NCBI GenBank assembly: GCA_944324685.1
Contig: CALUXG010000033.1
Coordinates: 1 to 43,405, forward strand
Length of the DNA: 43,405 nucleotides
Source of the DNA: an uncultured Elusimicrobiales bacterium
Lineage (GTDB): Bacteria; Elusimicrobiota; Elusimicrobia; Elusimicrobiales; Elusimicrobiaceae
Direction of reading: 5' to 3'
Shown: positions 23,968-31,454 of the stretch, piece by piece
Layout: each line of letters starts with the position of its first letter
Position numbering within the stretch: position 1 is the stretch's first letter
Position numbers and translations under genes: made by a program
Notes under the pieces: generated by a model
Told to the model about the DNA's origin: nothing
Seen by the model: only the letters and a program-made list of their open reading frames with translations
Database searches by the model: none

Positions 23968-25164
23968 TTATGGGCAGCAGACCACGGAACGCTGTCTAAA
24001 ACCCAAAGTCCAATTGACCTTATAAAACGTTCCTCTGCATGTTGCAGTTGGAAAACAGTAAAGTTTATTAAAAGGATACGGATAACTATAGCTCCTTAAA
24101 AACTTCAAGGAAAGGGTACAGCCGTTTGTAATCTTTGAGTAGGATTCGTTGGGAAATACATATTTTATACATCCTTCTTCAATGCCCCGAGCTACAAAAT
24201 CATTTTTCTCTGTATCCGTTAGGGTCGTATTCATGCAAAGCTTTGATCCTTGCTGTAGGCCATCGTCTCCCGTTTGCATACATACCATTGCAGGAATTCT
24301 AAAAAAGCTAGATCCTGTAGTATCAACATAAATATCCGTACACGCTTTTGAAGGAGAAGAAGCCTTTGTATAAATATTTCCATCGCAAGTATCGGCAGAG
24401 GCCCTGGGCTGAGCGGTAAGCTTTTCCGGAGTACCCTCTTTCAGCGTAGTACTGCGGGCGACGTCATTGCAGAGACGGGCCGATGTAACTCTACTGCAGG
24501 TATAGGCTATACTTGTATTGCCATTGCATGTATCTGTTACCATATTAGCCGTTACTTCCTGCCATTTGCCGTATGTTTTTTCGCATTTATCCGGCCCCTT
24601 GCAGGAATCAAAACCCAACACCTGCACGCTTTTTTTGTCATCGGTTGTGCGGGTTACCCACACCAGATTTTTGCACTGGCTCAATCCGCTGCTGGACGGC
24701 GGAGACACCCGCACGCCTCCCAAAGAAAAAGAAGCCGTTTCCGCTATTTGCAGTTCAGAGGCATTCAAATAATTGGTTTCTATTTCTGTCGCCGACGTGG
24801 TAATGTTGTTGATTCTGGACAAGGTAGAAGAAGAACGCGGTTTGGCAAAAGTCGCCACGCCGGTAATGCCAAAAAGTCTTGTCCGAAAATCCGTATCTTC
24901 CATGAGCCAGCTGGTACCTCTCAGCAGCCGGACATTAGGCAAAGTATAAGGAGTTGAAGCACTCTGCATAGTAACCGTACCGCCGGACTGAATGGTCAGC
25001 GCTTGGTTAATCAGATCCGCCTCCGTGGACAAACGGTCCGCCACTTTCAGCGTTTCATAACGTCCCAGACGTGCAGGATTAAACGAAACGCTTTCAATCG
25101 TCTCTGCCGTCAAAAACGGCACACAAAAAAACAAGCCCAAAACGGCCCTTAAAAAAATCTTCAT
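23968..25164 (-). CDS. Secreted Cys-rich protein of unknown function
   Basis: 398 residues; the family is not recognised. A signal peptide of about 20 residues is clear (MKIFLRAVLGLFF...FLTA, then ET). Residues about 25-170 are Ser/Thr-rich with a pattern suggesting beta strands. The C-terminal 230 residues contain 16 Cys, ending in a double Cys just before the stop (RSVVCCP), which suggests many disulfides outside the cytoplasm. GGAGG lies 7 nt before the ATG. Its upstream region has TTGACT and a nine-T tract like the pilin promoters, so it may be co-expressed with pilins, for example as a pilus-associated or adhesive protein; that is only an inference. It is a single gene. Confidence 0.75.
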   Translation of the reverse strand: MKIFLRAVLGLFFCVPFLTAETIESVSFNPARLGRYETLKVADRLSTEADLINQALTIQSGGTVTMQSASTPYTLPNVRLLRGTSWLMEDTDFRTRLFGITGVATFAKPRSSSTLSRINNITTSATEIETNYLNASELQIAETASFSLGGVRVSPPSSSGLSQCKNLVWVTRTTDDKKSVQVLGFDSCKGPDKCEKTYGKWQEVTANMVTDTCNGNTSIAYTCSRVTSARLCNDVARSTTLKEGTPEKLTAQPRASADTCDGNIYTKASSPSKACTDIYVDTTGSSFFRIPAMVCMQTGDDGLQQGSKLCMNTTLTDTEKNDFVARGIEEGCIKYVFPNESYSKITNGCTLSLKFLRSYSYPYPFNKLYCFPTATCRGTFYKVNWTLGFRQRSVVCCP

Positions 25165-25197
25165 AAATGTCCTCCGAAAAACGGTCTGTACCCCGAA

Positions 25198-25227
25198 ACT
25201 TTAGCAAAAAAAAAGAATTGGAGTCAA
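25198..25227 (-). promoter_or_regulatory. T-tract promoter of the Cys-rich gene
   Basis: On the minus strand TTGACT (25222-25227), seven mixed bases, nine T (25206-25214), GC, then TAAAGT (25198-25203). The spacer is 18 nt. TTGACT preceded by GGC and followed by a T tract recalls the conserved pilin promoters. Confidence 0.5.
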
Positions 25228-25265
25228 GCCATCGTGCGTAATTCAAAACGACTACAACTGCCGAC

Positions 25266-25727
25266 CTACTGCAACACACTGGGCGGCGGCAAAGTCCCGT
25301 CGTCCGGCAAATTCTCTTCCTCGAAAGCTAAATTCTCCGTCTCCGTTTCTGTTTCGGTCTCGGTTTCGGTTTCGGCGGATTGGACGGTTAAATCCGGCTC
25401 TTTCGTCTCTTCTTTCGCGGAAGCGGCAGACGCCGACGACGGACGGACGGCAGCCTGCTGCGACGGAGTAATAATTTTCCCAGCGTCCTGAGGCGCGCCC
25501 AAAGGAGACAAATTCAACTCCTCATATTCTTCCACCAGCGGTTCTATGGTTTGCTCGGCAGGCATTTCTTCCGCCGCGGCGGGCACAGAAACTGAAGGCT
25601 CCGCCTCCGCCGCCGGCTGTGTTTGCGGCGCACTGTCATATGCGCCGGAGGGATTCCACCATTGCGGAGGATTGCCGGCGCAAGCACACAAAAAACAACT
25701 TACGAAAAGCAGCGTAAATTTTTTCAT
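25266..25727 (-). CDS. Small lipoprotein with an acidic Glu-Thr repeat
   Basis: 153 residues from the ATG at 25727. The signal MKKFTLLFVSCFLCAC ends in a lipobox (LCAC), so Cys16 should be lipidated and the protein anchored in a membrane. The mature part is low-complexity, rich in Pro, Ala, Glu and Ser, and includes an alternating E(TE)6 stretch coded by a six-base repeat (25335-25373). No domain is recognised. It starts 7 nt after the lipA stop, and its TATAAT overlaps that stop, so it can have its own leaderless transcript as well as read-through from lipA. Confidence 0.75.
   Translation of the reverse strand: MKKFTLLFVSCFLCACAGNPPQWWNPSGAYDSAPQTQPAAEAEPSVSVPAAAEEMPAEQTIEPLVEEYEELNLSPLGAPQDAGKIITPSQQAAVRPSSASAASAKEETKEPDLTVQSAETETETETETETENLAFEEENLPDDGTLPPPSVLQ
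25335..25373 (-). repeat. Hexanucleotide tandem repeat coding Glu-Thr
   Basis: Thirteen codons of alternating GAA/GAG and ACC/ACA/ACG. The units differ mainly at third positions, so they are imperfect repeats, but slippage would change the protein in frame. Confidence 0.8.
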
Positions 25728-25733
25728 ATTTGT

Positions 25734-25739
25734 ATTATA
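25734..25739 (-). promoter_or_regulatory. -10 of the lipoprotein gene
   Basis: TATAAT on the minus strand ends 6 nt before the ATG at 25727 and overlaps the lipA stop codon. No Shine-Dalgarno is present. Confidence 0.5.
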
Positions 25740-26643
25740 CTTGTTTTGAAGCGTGTAATTTCGCGCGCAGCACGGCTTGTCTGTACAAAGCCCCCGCGCG
25801 ATAACTGCTGCGCACCAACGGCCCGCACGCCGCGCCGGCAAAACCCAAGTCCAAGGCATACTGCGTCCACATATCGTATTCGGCCGGATCGGGATAACGC
25901 AAAACGGGATGATGTTTGGCCGACGGAGCCAAATATTGCCCTACGGTAAGCAAATCCACCCCCGCTTCCCGCAAATCCTTTAAGGTTTCTTTGACTTGAC
26001 GTTCGGTTTCGCCCAACCCCAGCATAATGCCGGATTTGGTAAAAATATGCGGGGCGGCTTTTTTGGCGTAAGCCAATAAATCCAAAGAACGGCGATAATC
26101 CGCCCCCACACGCACGGACGCATAGAGCTGGGGTACGGTCTCTATATTATGTGCCAATACGGCCGGTGCGGCGGACAACACCGTATCCACATCCTGCATA
26201 TGACCGCGGAAATCGGGTATCAGCGGTTCGGTCAAAACGTCGGGATTTAAGGCCGTTATCGCGCGCATGACGCGGGCAAAATGCGCCGCCCCGCCGTCGG
26301 GCAAATCGTCGCGCGTCGGAGAGGTCAGCACCGCATAGCGTATATGCCAGTCCCGCACCGTTTGCGCAATTTTGTCCGCCTCCGTTTCGTCTACGGGCAG
26401 AGGTTTTTGCTTGGTTACGGCGCAGAATTTGCAGCCGCGCGTGCAGATACCGCCCAGAATCATAAACGTCGCGTCGCCGCAATTTAAGCATTCGCCGCGG
26501 TTGGGACATTGGGCTTCCACACACACGGTATGCAAAGCGGCGCGGTCCAAACCGTTCTGGGCTTGCTGCGCCGTTTGAGTACGCAAGGCCGCTTTATTGC
26601 GGCCCACCATTTCTTTGAGCCAGTGGGGTATTTGTGCCGTCAT
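25735..26643 (-). CDS. lipA: Lipoyl synthase
   Basis: 302 residues. It inserts two sulfurs into octanoyl groups on carrier proteins to make lipoyl cofactors. Both iron-sulfur cluster motifs are visible: C41-x4-C46-x5-C52 for the auxiliary cluster and C67-x3-C71-x2-C74 for the radical SAM cluster. The C-terminal QYLAPSAKHHPVLRY and a late conserved Ser (VRSSYRA) are also as expected. The ATG at 26643 is preferred because it gives normal length and follows a TATAAT by 9 nt; longer in-frame starts run into the divergent gene. lipB or lplA partners are not in the window. Confidence 0.93.
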   Translation of the reverse strand: MTAQIPHWLKEMVGRNKAALRTQTAQQAQNGLDRAALHTVCVEAQCPNRGECLNCGDATFMILGGICTRGCKFCAVTKQKPLPVDETEADKIAQTVRDWHIRYAVLTSPTRDDLPDGGAAHFARVMRAITALNPDVLTEPLIPDFRGHMQDVDTVLSAAPAVLAHNIETVPQLYASVRVGADYRRSLDLLAYAKKAAPHIFTKSGIMLGLGETERQVKETLKDLREAGVDLLTVGQYLAPSAKHHPVLRYPDPAEYDMWTQYALDLGFAGAACGPLVRSSYRAGALYRQAVLRAKLHASKQV

Positions 26644-26645
26644 AT

Positions 26646-26659
26646 TGCTATAATTATAG
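26646..26659. promoter_or_regulatory. Palindromic divergent promoter, lipA / SpoIID-like gene
   Basis: CTATAATTATAG (26648-26659) is a perfect 12-bp palindrome that gives TATAAT on both strands. On the plus strand it is preceded by TG (TGCTATAAT, 26646-26654). The two start codons are only 21 bp apart, so both messages should have almost no leader, and the two polymerase sites overlap. Confidence 0.65.
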
Positions 26660-26664
26660 TAAAT

Positions 26665-28734
26665 ATGAACAGAATACTTGGCGCTTTTATGTTTCTTTTT
26701 CTTTTGGCGGGAGCGGCACACGCCCAGCCGGCCGACGTACAAAACCGTCTGCAACAAGCGGCGGAGATCTATTTTGACGGCCGGCCGATACAGGCGCTGG
26801 AGGAATATATAGCCATATCCAAAGACACGCAGGAGCGGGACGCTTTCTTGAATGCGGCCTTTATCGCTTTGGAACAAGGCAAACCCAAGCAGGCAGTGGA
26901 CATTATGACATCGGCGTATTTGTTATACCCTCAGGACGAAGACGTCATTGAATTTACCGCCGAGGCGTACCTAGCCGACGGACAATACGAAAATGCGGAA
27001 AAATTCTATTCTCTGCTTTCCGGCGGAGGGGAACGCTCGGAATTTATCCTCATCAATTTGGCGCGCGCACAGGAAGGCATGGGAGAAAACAAATTGGCCA
27101 AAGACAATTTACGTCACGCCGCCAAAGGAAAGAACCATACTTCTTTGTCCAATTATTTGCTGGGACTCTTGTATGAAAATGACAAAAAATGGAACAAAGC
27201 GGCCGACGCTTTTGGCAAAGCCGTGGCATATGACCATCAATTTACCGAAGCGCGCCGCCATTACGCCCGCGCACTGGAACAAGACAAACAATATGACGAA
27301 GCCTACCGCCAGTACCGCATGATACGTTCCGCCAGTCCGCGCGACGCCGCCGCCAAGGCCGCCATTGCGCGCCTGCTGCCCAAACTGACCAAAACCGAAA
27401 AAGAATTGACCCCGCGCAAAGAACGCCGCCGCCATACCATCGTCAAACCGGTGGTGTCTTTGGAAGGCAGACTGCAGCCGCTGCGCGTGGCGCTGGGAAC
27501 AACCGCAGGAGGACGCCCCTCCACCAGAAACAGTCTTATTTTTACCCCCTCCCATCCGTTTCGCATTACACTGAAAAATTCCGGCAAAACGTTAGCCATA
27601 GGCCAAGCCAAAGAAACATGGCGCGCCGAACTCCACAAAGGCAAAGCTTCTCTGCTCTCCCCCTCAGGGAAACGGTATGCCTTTTCCGGTGCGGTCATTA
27701 TTACGCCAAAGTCCGCCTCCGCACAGGAGGGAGCCACCATTTTAATAGAAAAAATCATGAGTGGGGCGGGTATGACGTGGGCCAGCGTAGATGACAAAGA
27801 ATACCGCGGCCGGCTGGAAATCATCCACGACAAAAAACGCAACACGCTGCTGCCGGTCAATTTGGTCAATATTGAAGAATACCTAATGGGCGTCATGTCT
27901 TCGGAAATGCCGGCACAGTTTCCCATGAACGCGCTGCGCGCGCAAGCCGTATTGGCGCGTACGTATGCACTGAAACATTTGGGCAAACACAAAACGTACG
28001 GTTATGATCTTTGCGATACGCAAAACTGCCAAGTATACGGCGGAGTCAGCGCCGAAAGCGAAGCCGGCAACGCCGCCGTGGAATCCACCATGGGCCAAGT
28101 TTTAATGTACAAAGGCAAACCCGTGGAAGCGGTTTTTTCGGCCAATGCCGGCGGTTTTACGCAAAGCGCCAAAGGGGCCGGCTGGTATCAAACGCCCTAT
28201 TTAATCCCCACCAGCGATTATAAAGACTTTGATTTTGACAAACTGCAGCCCTATCAATTCAAAAGCCTGCTGCAACATCCGCATGACGCCTACAGCCGCT
28301 ATGACAAACACGTCAGCCGCGCCGCTTACCGCTGGGCCAGAGTCATAGCAGAAGAGGACTTGCGCCAAATCATCAAACGCCAGCGCAAAGACATCGGCCG
28401 TATTACGGCCATTATTCCGCAGCAGCGCGGACGTTCCGGCTATGTCAGCCGCGTATTGGTCCAAGGGACAAAGGGCAGCGTTACGCTGACCAAAGAAAAC
28501 AGCATAAGAAGCAACTTGGCCCCGGGCATGCTGCGGAGCACGTATTTTATCGTCGTGCCGCATTATGAAAACAGGGTGCTGAAAAATTTTGTATTCTACG
28601 GCGGCGGCTGGGGACACGGCGTGGGATTTTGCCAAACTGGCGCGGCGGGACGGGCCGAAGCAGGGCAGGAATATCCTGAAATACTAAGCCATTATTTCCC
28701 GGGCACGGAATTAAAAGACACGCGGGAAAAATAA
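26665..28734 (+). CDS. TPR protein with a SpoIID/LytB domain
   Basis: 689 residues. A signal peptide ends near residue 20 (AGAAHA). TPR-type helical repeats occupy about 25-240. A linker and a beta-rich region follow, then a SpoIID-type domain from about 390 to the end, with the catalytic-type Glu in MGVMSSEMP near residue 420, SANAGGFT, and the C-terminal GGGWGHGVGFCQTGAAGRA. SpoIID is a lytic transglycosylase acting on stripped peptidoglycan in sporulators; the family is widespread in non-sporulating bacteria, where it is thought to act in cell-wall remodelling. The protein should be periplasmic. The TPR-SpoIID combination is unusual to me but I cannot check its distribution. Confidence 0.85.
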   Translation: MNRILGAFMFLFLLAGAAHAQPADVQNRLQQAAEIYFDGRPIQALEEYIAISKDTQERDAFLNAAFIALEQGKPKQAVDIMTSAYLLYPQDEDVIEFTAEAYLADGQYENAEKFYSLLSGGGERSEFILINLARAQEGMGENKLAKDNLRHAAKGKNHTSLSNYLLGLLYENDKKWNKAADAFGKAVAYDHQFTEARRHYARALEQDKQYDEAYRQYRMIRSASPRDAAAKAAIARLLPKLTKTEKELTPRKERRRHTIVKPVVSLEGRLQPLRVALGTTAGGRPSTRNSLIFTPSHPFRITLKNSGKTLAIGQAKETWRAELHKGKASLLSPSGKRYAFSGAVIITPKSASAQEGATILIEKIMSGAGMTWASVDDKEYRGRLEIIHDKKRNTLLPVNLVNIEEYLMGVMSSEMPAQFPMNALRAQAVLARTYALKHLGKHKTYGYDLCDTQNCQVYGGVSAESEAGNAAVESTMGQVLMYKGKPVEAVFSANAGGFTQSAKGAGWYQTPYLIPTSDYKDFDFDKLQPYQFKSLLQHPHDAYSRYDKHVSRAAYRWARVIAEEDLRQIIKRQRKDIGRITAIIPQQRGRSGYVSRVLVQGTKGSVTLTKENSIRSNLAPGMLRSTYFIVVPHYENRVLKNFVFYGGGWGHGVGFCQTGAAGRAEAGQEYPEILSHYFPGTELKDTREK

Positions 28735-28746
28735 TTCATCCGATAG

Positions 28747-28776
28747 AAAACTCCCCGCCGTTTAGCGGGGAGTTTT
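28747..28776. terminator. Bidirectional terminator
   Basis: A perfect 12-bp stem AAAACTCCCCGC/GCGGGGAGTTTT (28747-28758 with 28765-28776) with a 6-nt loop, between the SpoIID-like gene and a convergent pilin gene. Confidence 0.9.
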
Positions 28777-29323
28777 ATTTTACAAGCTGAAATGTACAAC
28801 CATATTGAATACTGCTATCTTCTCTCCAATAACAGGTTTTATCACCGGTAATACCCTGACACAACTCATGCCCCCTTTCTCCTCTTCCCACACAAGACAT
28901 CTGGTAATCATAACGACCTTGATAATCAGGCGCTATTTGGGCTGTAATTTGATACAGATCATTCCATCCGCCCGCGGACAAAGATAAAATCTTAGATTGT
29001 AAATGTGTTTGCACATGGGTAGAAATCGTATAATCCCCCATATCAAAACATTCCTGATCATAACTGGATTTTGAATGACAATTATTACCGGAAGTTACGG
29101 GAAAATCCAAATCTAAATTTGAAGGTTTTAATCCCGCGAAACTGTTTCCATTTTGCCAATAATAGATAAGCGCCGATTTACGTATAGCATCAAACACTGT
29201 AACCAGCTCCGAAACACGGGCTTTTTCCACTGTTTTTTCATACTGCGGCAAGGCAATGGCCGCCAAAATGCCAATAATCAGCACCACAACCAACAATTCA
29301 ATTAATGTAAATCCTTTTTTCAT
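28775..29323 (-). CDS. Type IV pilin-like protein
   Basis: 182 residues from the ATG at 29323. MKKG|FTLIELLVVVLIIGILAAIALPQYEKTVEKARVSEL is the canonical pilin N-terminus with Glu5. The ectodomain has more Cys than its paralogues: an internal NC...EC pair, the shared C-x10-C (SCVGRGERGHELC), and a further pair near the end (TC, GC). An in-frame ATG 12 bases upstream exists, but the spacing to the ribosome site matches the paralogues at 29323. It is a single gene with the conserved T-tract promoter and a strong terminator. The assembly machinery is not in the window. Confidence 0.9.
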   Translation of the reverse strand: MKKGFTLIELLVVVLIIGILAAIALPQYEKTVEKARVSELVTVFDAIRKSALIYYWQNGNSFAGLKPSNLDLDFPVTSGNNCHSKSSYDQECFDMGDYTISTHVQTHLQSKILSLSAGGWNDLYQITAQIAPDYQGRYDYQMSCVGRGERGHELCQGITGDKTCYWREDSSIQYGCTFQLVK

Positions 29324-29437
29324 TTTTTCTACCATAACAGCGTTTAATCATTCAAAAACACGTCTCAGCGGCGTTTATTTTTTCGTCATGTATAGGGTAT
29401 CAAAAAAAAAAAACGAGTCAAGACTGGGGCGGTTTTC
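29324..29437 (-). promoter_or_regulatory. Conserved T-tract pilin promoter and leader, copy 2
   Basis: Core 29387-29437: TTGACT reads at 29416-29421, twelve T at 29402-29413, TATACA at 29389-29394. It differs from copy 1 by one base across the 51-bp core. The leader shares the TGTTTTTGA and ATTAAACGCTGTTAT segments with copy 3. Confidence 0.7.
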
Positions 29438-29942
29438 AGCAAATAAACGGCAACGACATAAAGACAAACTAAACATATCACAAAAATCCTGCACATCCTC
29501 ATATTCGGACATCTCTATCGGGCAGCGGTCTCTCTTTTGTTTTTTATAACGGAAATTGCCAAGCGAAACCCTCGGCCATGCCGCCATAGTTTTCTCAGAA
29601 ATAATCCTAAGATTTTGCCAGCCATGACGCATGTTTTTGCGTTAGCGGGAAGATCCGTTTTTCATGCCGCGGACAAACGTATTGGGCGTTTCCCTCTGCA
29701 TGAACCGCGTACGCCGCGTCTTTCCCTCCGTCCGCCGTACGCGGGGACTGTTATAAAAAACTTTCCCTTTTCTGTCGCCGTATTTTGTAAAATATATATG
29801 CAGGACAGATTTTTATTTTTGTACTTGCCCTTTAAGCCGACTCCGCCAGCCTTAAGCCCCCGCTTAAGCGGCAACCGGCCGGTACAGAGATAAAGAGCTG
29901 TCTGTTTTATTTTGCTTGACGAGAGGTTATCTAAAACAGAAA
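29438..29942. other. Intergenic stretch upstream of the YfcC-type transporter
   Basis: About 500 bp with no supported gene. A plus-strand frame at 29537-29893 (118 codons) has no ribosome site, is rich in Arg and Pro and looks like chance. A-T-rich tracts around 29750-29820 could hold promoter elements, but none is convincing. Confidence 0.45.
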
Positions 29943-31409
29943 ATGAAATTGAAGTGGAAACTGCCCCAGCTCAACACTTTCGCCGTTATTTTAAGCGTTA
30001 TTGTGTTGGTAACCGCGCTGACTTGGATTGTCCCCAGCGGCGCTTATGACAGAACGGAAATAGACGGACGCCAAATCGTCGTCCCGGGCACGTATCATGC
30101 GGTGCCAGCCAATCCGCAAGGCATTTTTGACGTATTGCAGGCGCCCATACACGGCTTTGAAAATACGGCATTGGTTATCGTGTTTCTGCTGGTTATAGGA
30201 GGAGTCTTGGCCGTCGTGGAAAAAACAGGCGCCATTACAGCGGGCATTAAAGAAGCCAGCCGTTTTTTCGCCAAACACCCGCAGTTTAAGTTTTTGTTCA
30301 TTCCTCTGGGCATTACCATGTTTTCCCTATGCGGCGCCACATTCGGCATGTGCGAAGAAGCGCTGATTTTTATTCCCATTTTAATTCCGCTGGCTTTATC
30401 GCTGGGCTATGATTCCGCCCTAGGCACCGCTATTCCTTTTGTGGGCGCGGGTGTCGGTTTTGCTACGGCGTTTACCAATCCGTTTACCGTAGGCATTGCG
30501 CAGGGCATCGCCCAGCTGCCGCTGTATTCGGGTTTGGGATACCGCATGATTATTTGGGCAGTCTGCACAGCGGTGGTTATCTCGTTTATGATGCTGTACG
30601 GACGGAAAATACGCAAAGACCCCACCAAAAGCATCACGTATCAATTTGACTTAAACAAACGCCGCGAACTGGGCATGGATCAAGCCGCGGAAAAAATTAC
30701 TACGCGCCAAAAACTGGTGCTGGCTGTGTTCGGCTTGGGCATGTTGGGGCTGATAGCCGGCGTACTGAAACCGCAATTGTGCGATTTTATTAAAGGTTTT
30801 ACGGGATGGGATTTGATAACCCTGCTGGGATTGGAAGAAAGCGGCTGGTATATCAGCGAAATTGCGGCTTTATTTTTGGGCGTAGGTTTCTTGGCCGCCA
30901 TAGCGGGCGGGCTGTCCATGAGCGAATTTAATGACAGTTTCTTTGACGGCGTGCGCGGCATGGCTTCCATCGCCATGCTGCTTTGTTTCGCTCAGGCCAT
31001 TATTCTGATTGCCCAGCAAGGGCAGATATTGGATACCATGTTGGATTTTATGTCAAAAGGCATATCCAAACTGCACCCGATTGTAGCTTCTTGGGCCGCC
31101 ATGATGCTGCAAACGATTATTGACTTTTTTATCCCCTCCGGCTCCAGCAAAGCCGTGCTGACCATGCCCATTCTGGCCCCGCTGGCCGATTTGATAGGCA
31201 TTACACGCCAAACCATGGTGCTGTCTTTCCAACTGGGCGGAAGCTGGCTGAATATGATTTTCCCCACCGATCCGGTAACCATAGCCGCCATCGGTTTTGC
31301 ACAAATCGCTTACGGCAAATGGCTCAAATGGCTGCTGCCGTTGCTGGTACTTATGTATTTGCTTTCCTTTGCGGCATTGATACCTCCGTATTTTATGCAC
31401 TGGCAGTGA
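29943..31409 (+). CDS. YfcC/DcuC-family membrane transporter
   Basis: 488 residues from the ATG at 29943 (MKLKWKLPQLNTFAVI). About twelve hydrophobic segments alternate with short loops. Family marks are TWIVPSGAY near the start, FSLCGATFGMCEEALIFIPI in the first half, and IIDFFIPSGSSKAVLTMPILAPLADLIG in the second, the pair of inverted hairpin-like motifs of this transporter superfamily. Relatives include C4-dicarboxylate carriers and amino acid antiporters of the ArcD type; the substrate is not visible. An in-frame TTG at 29916 with GAGAGG after it is an alternative. The message ends at a strong terminator. Confidence 0.82.
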   Translation: MKLKWKLPQLNTFAVILSVIVLVTALTWIVPSGAYDRTEIDGRQIVVPGTYHAVPANPQGIFDVLQAPIHGFENTALVIVFLLVIGGVLAVVEKTGAITAGIKEASRFFAKHPQFKFLFIPLGITMFSLCGATFGMCEEALIFIPILIPLALSLGYDSALGTAIPFVGAGVGFATAFTNPFTVGIAQGIAQLPLYSGLGYRMIIWAVCTAVVISFMMLYGRKIRKDPTKSITYQFDLNKRRELGMDQAAEKITTRQKLVLAVFGLGMLGLIAGVLKPQLCDFIKGFTGWDLITLLGLEESGWYISEIAALFLGVGFLAAIAGGLSMSEFNDSFFDGVRGMASIAMLLCFAQAIILIAQQGQILDTMLDFMSKGISKLHPIVASWAAMMLQTIIDFFIPSGSSKAVLTMPILAPLADLIGITRQTMVLSFQLGGSWLNMIFPTDPVTIAAIGFAQIAYGKWLKWLLPLLVLMYLLSFAALIPPYFMHWQ

Positions 31410-31420
31410 TTTGTTACAAT

Positions 31421-31446
31421 AAAAAGGCCCCGATTGGGGCCTTTTT
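31421..31446 (+). terminator. Terminator of the YfcC-type transporter gene
   Basis: GGCCCC/GGGGCC stem (31426-31431 with 31436-31441), flanked by five A and five T. A TACAAT (31415-31420) lies immediately upstream, so a promoter for the next gene could start inside this hairpin. Confidence 0.88.
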
Positions 31447-31454
31447 AGAATTCT

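Noticed and set aside
29537-29893. 118-codon plus-strand frame upstream of the YfcC-type transporter
   Set aside because: No ribosome site and an Arg/Pro-rich, low-information composition; likely chance in a GC-rich spacer.
31390-31454. TPP riboswitch upstream of the symporter-kinase pair
   Set aside because: The space holds a terminator hairpin only; the conserved CUGAGA and ACCUGA-type TPP elements were not seen.
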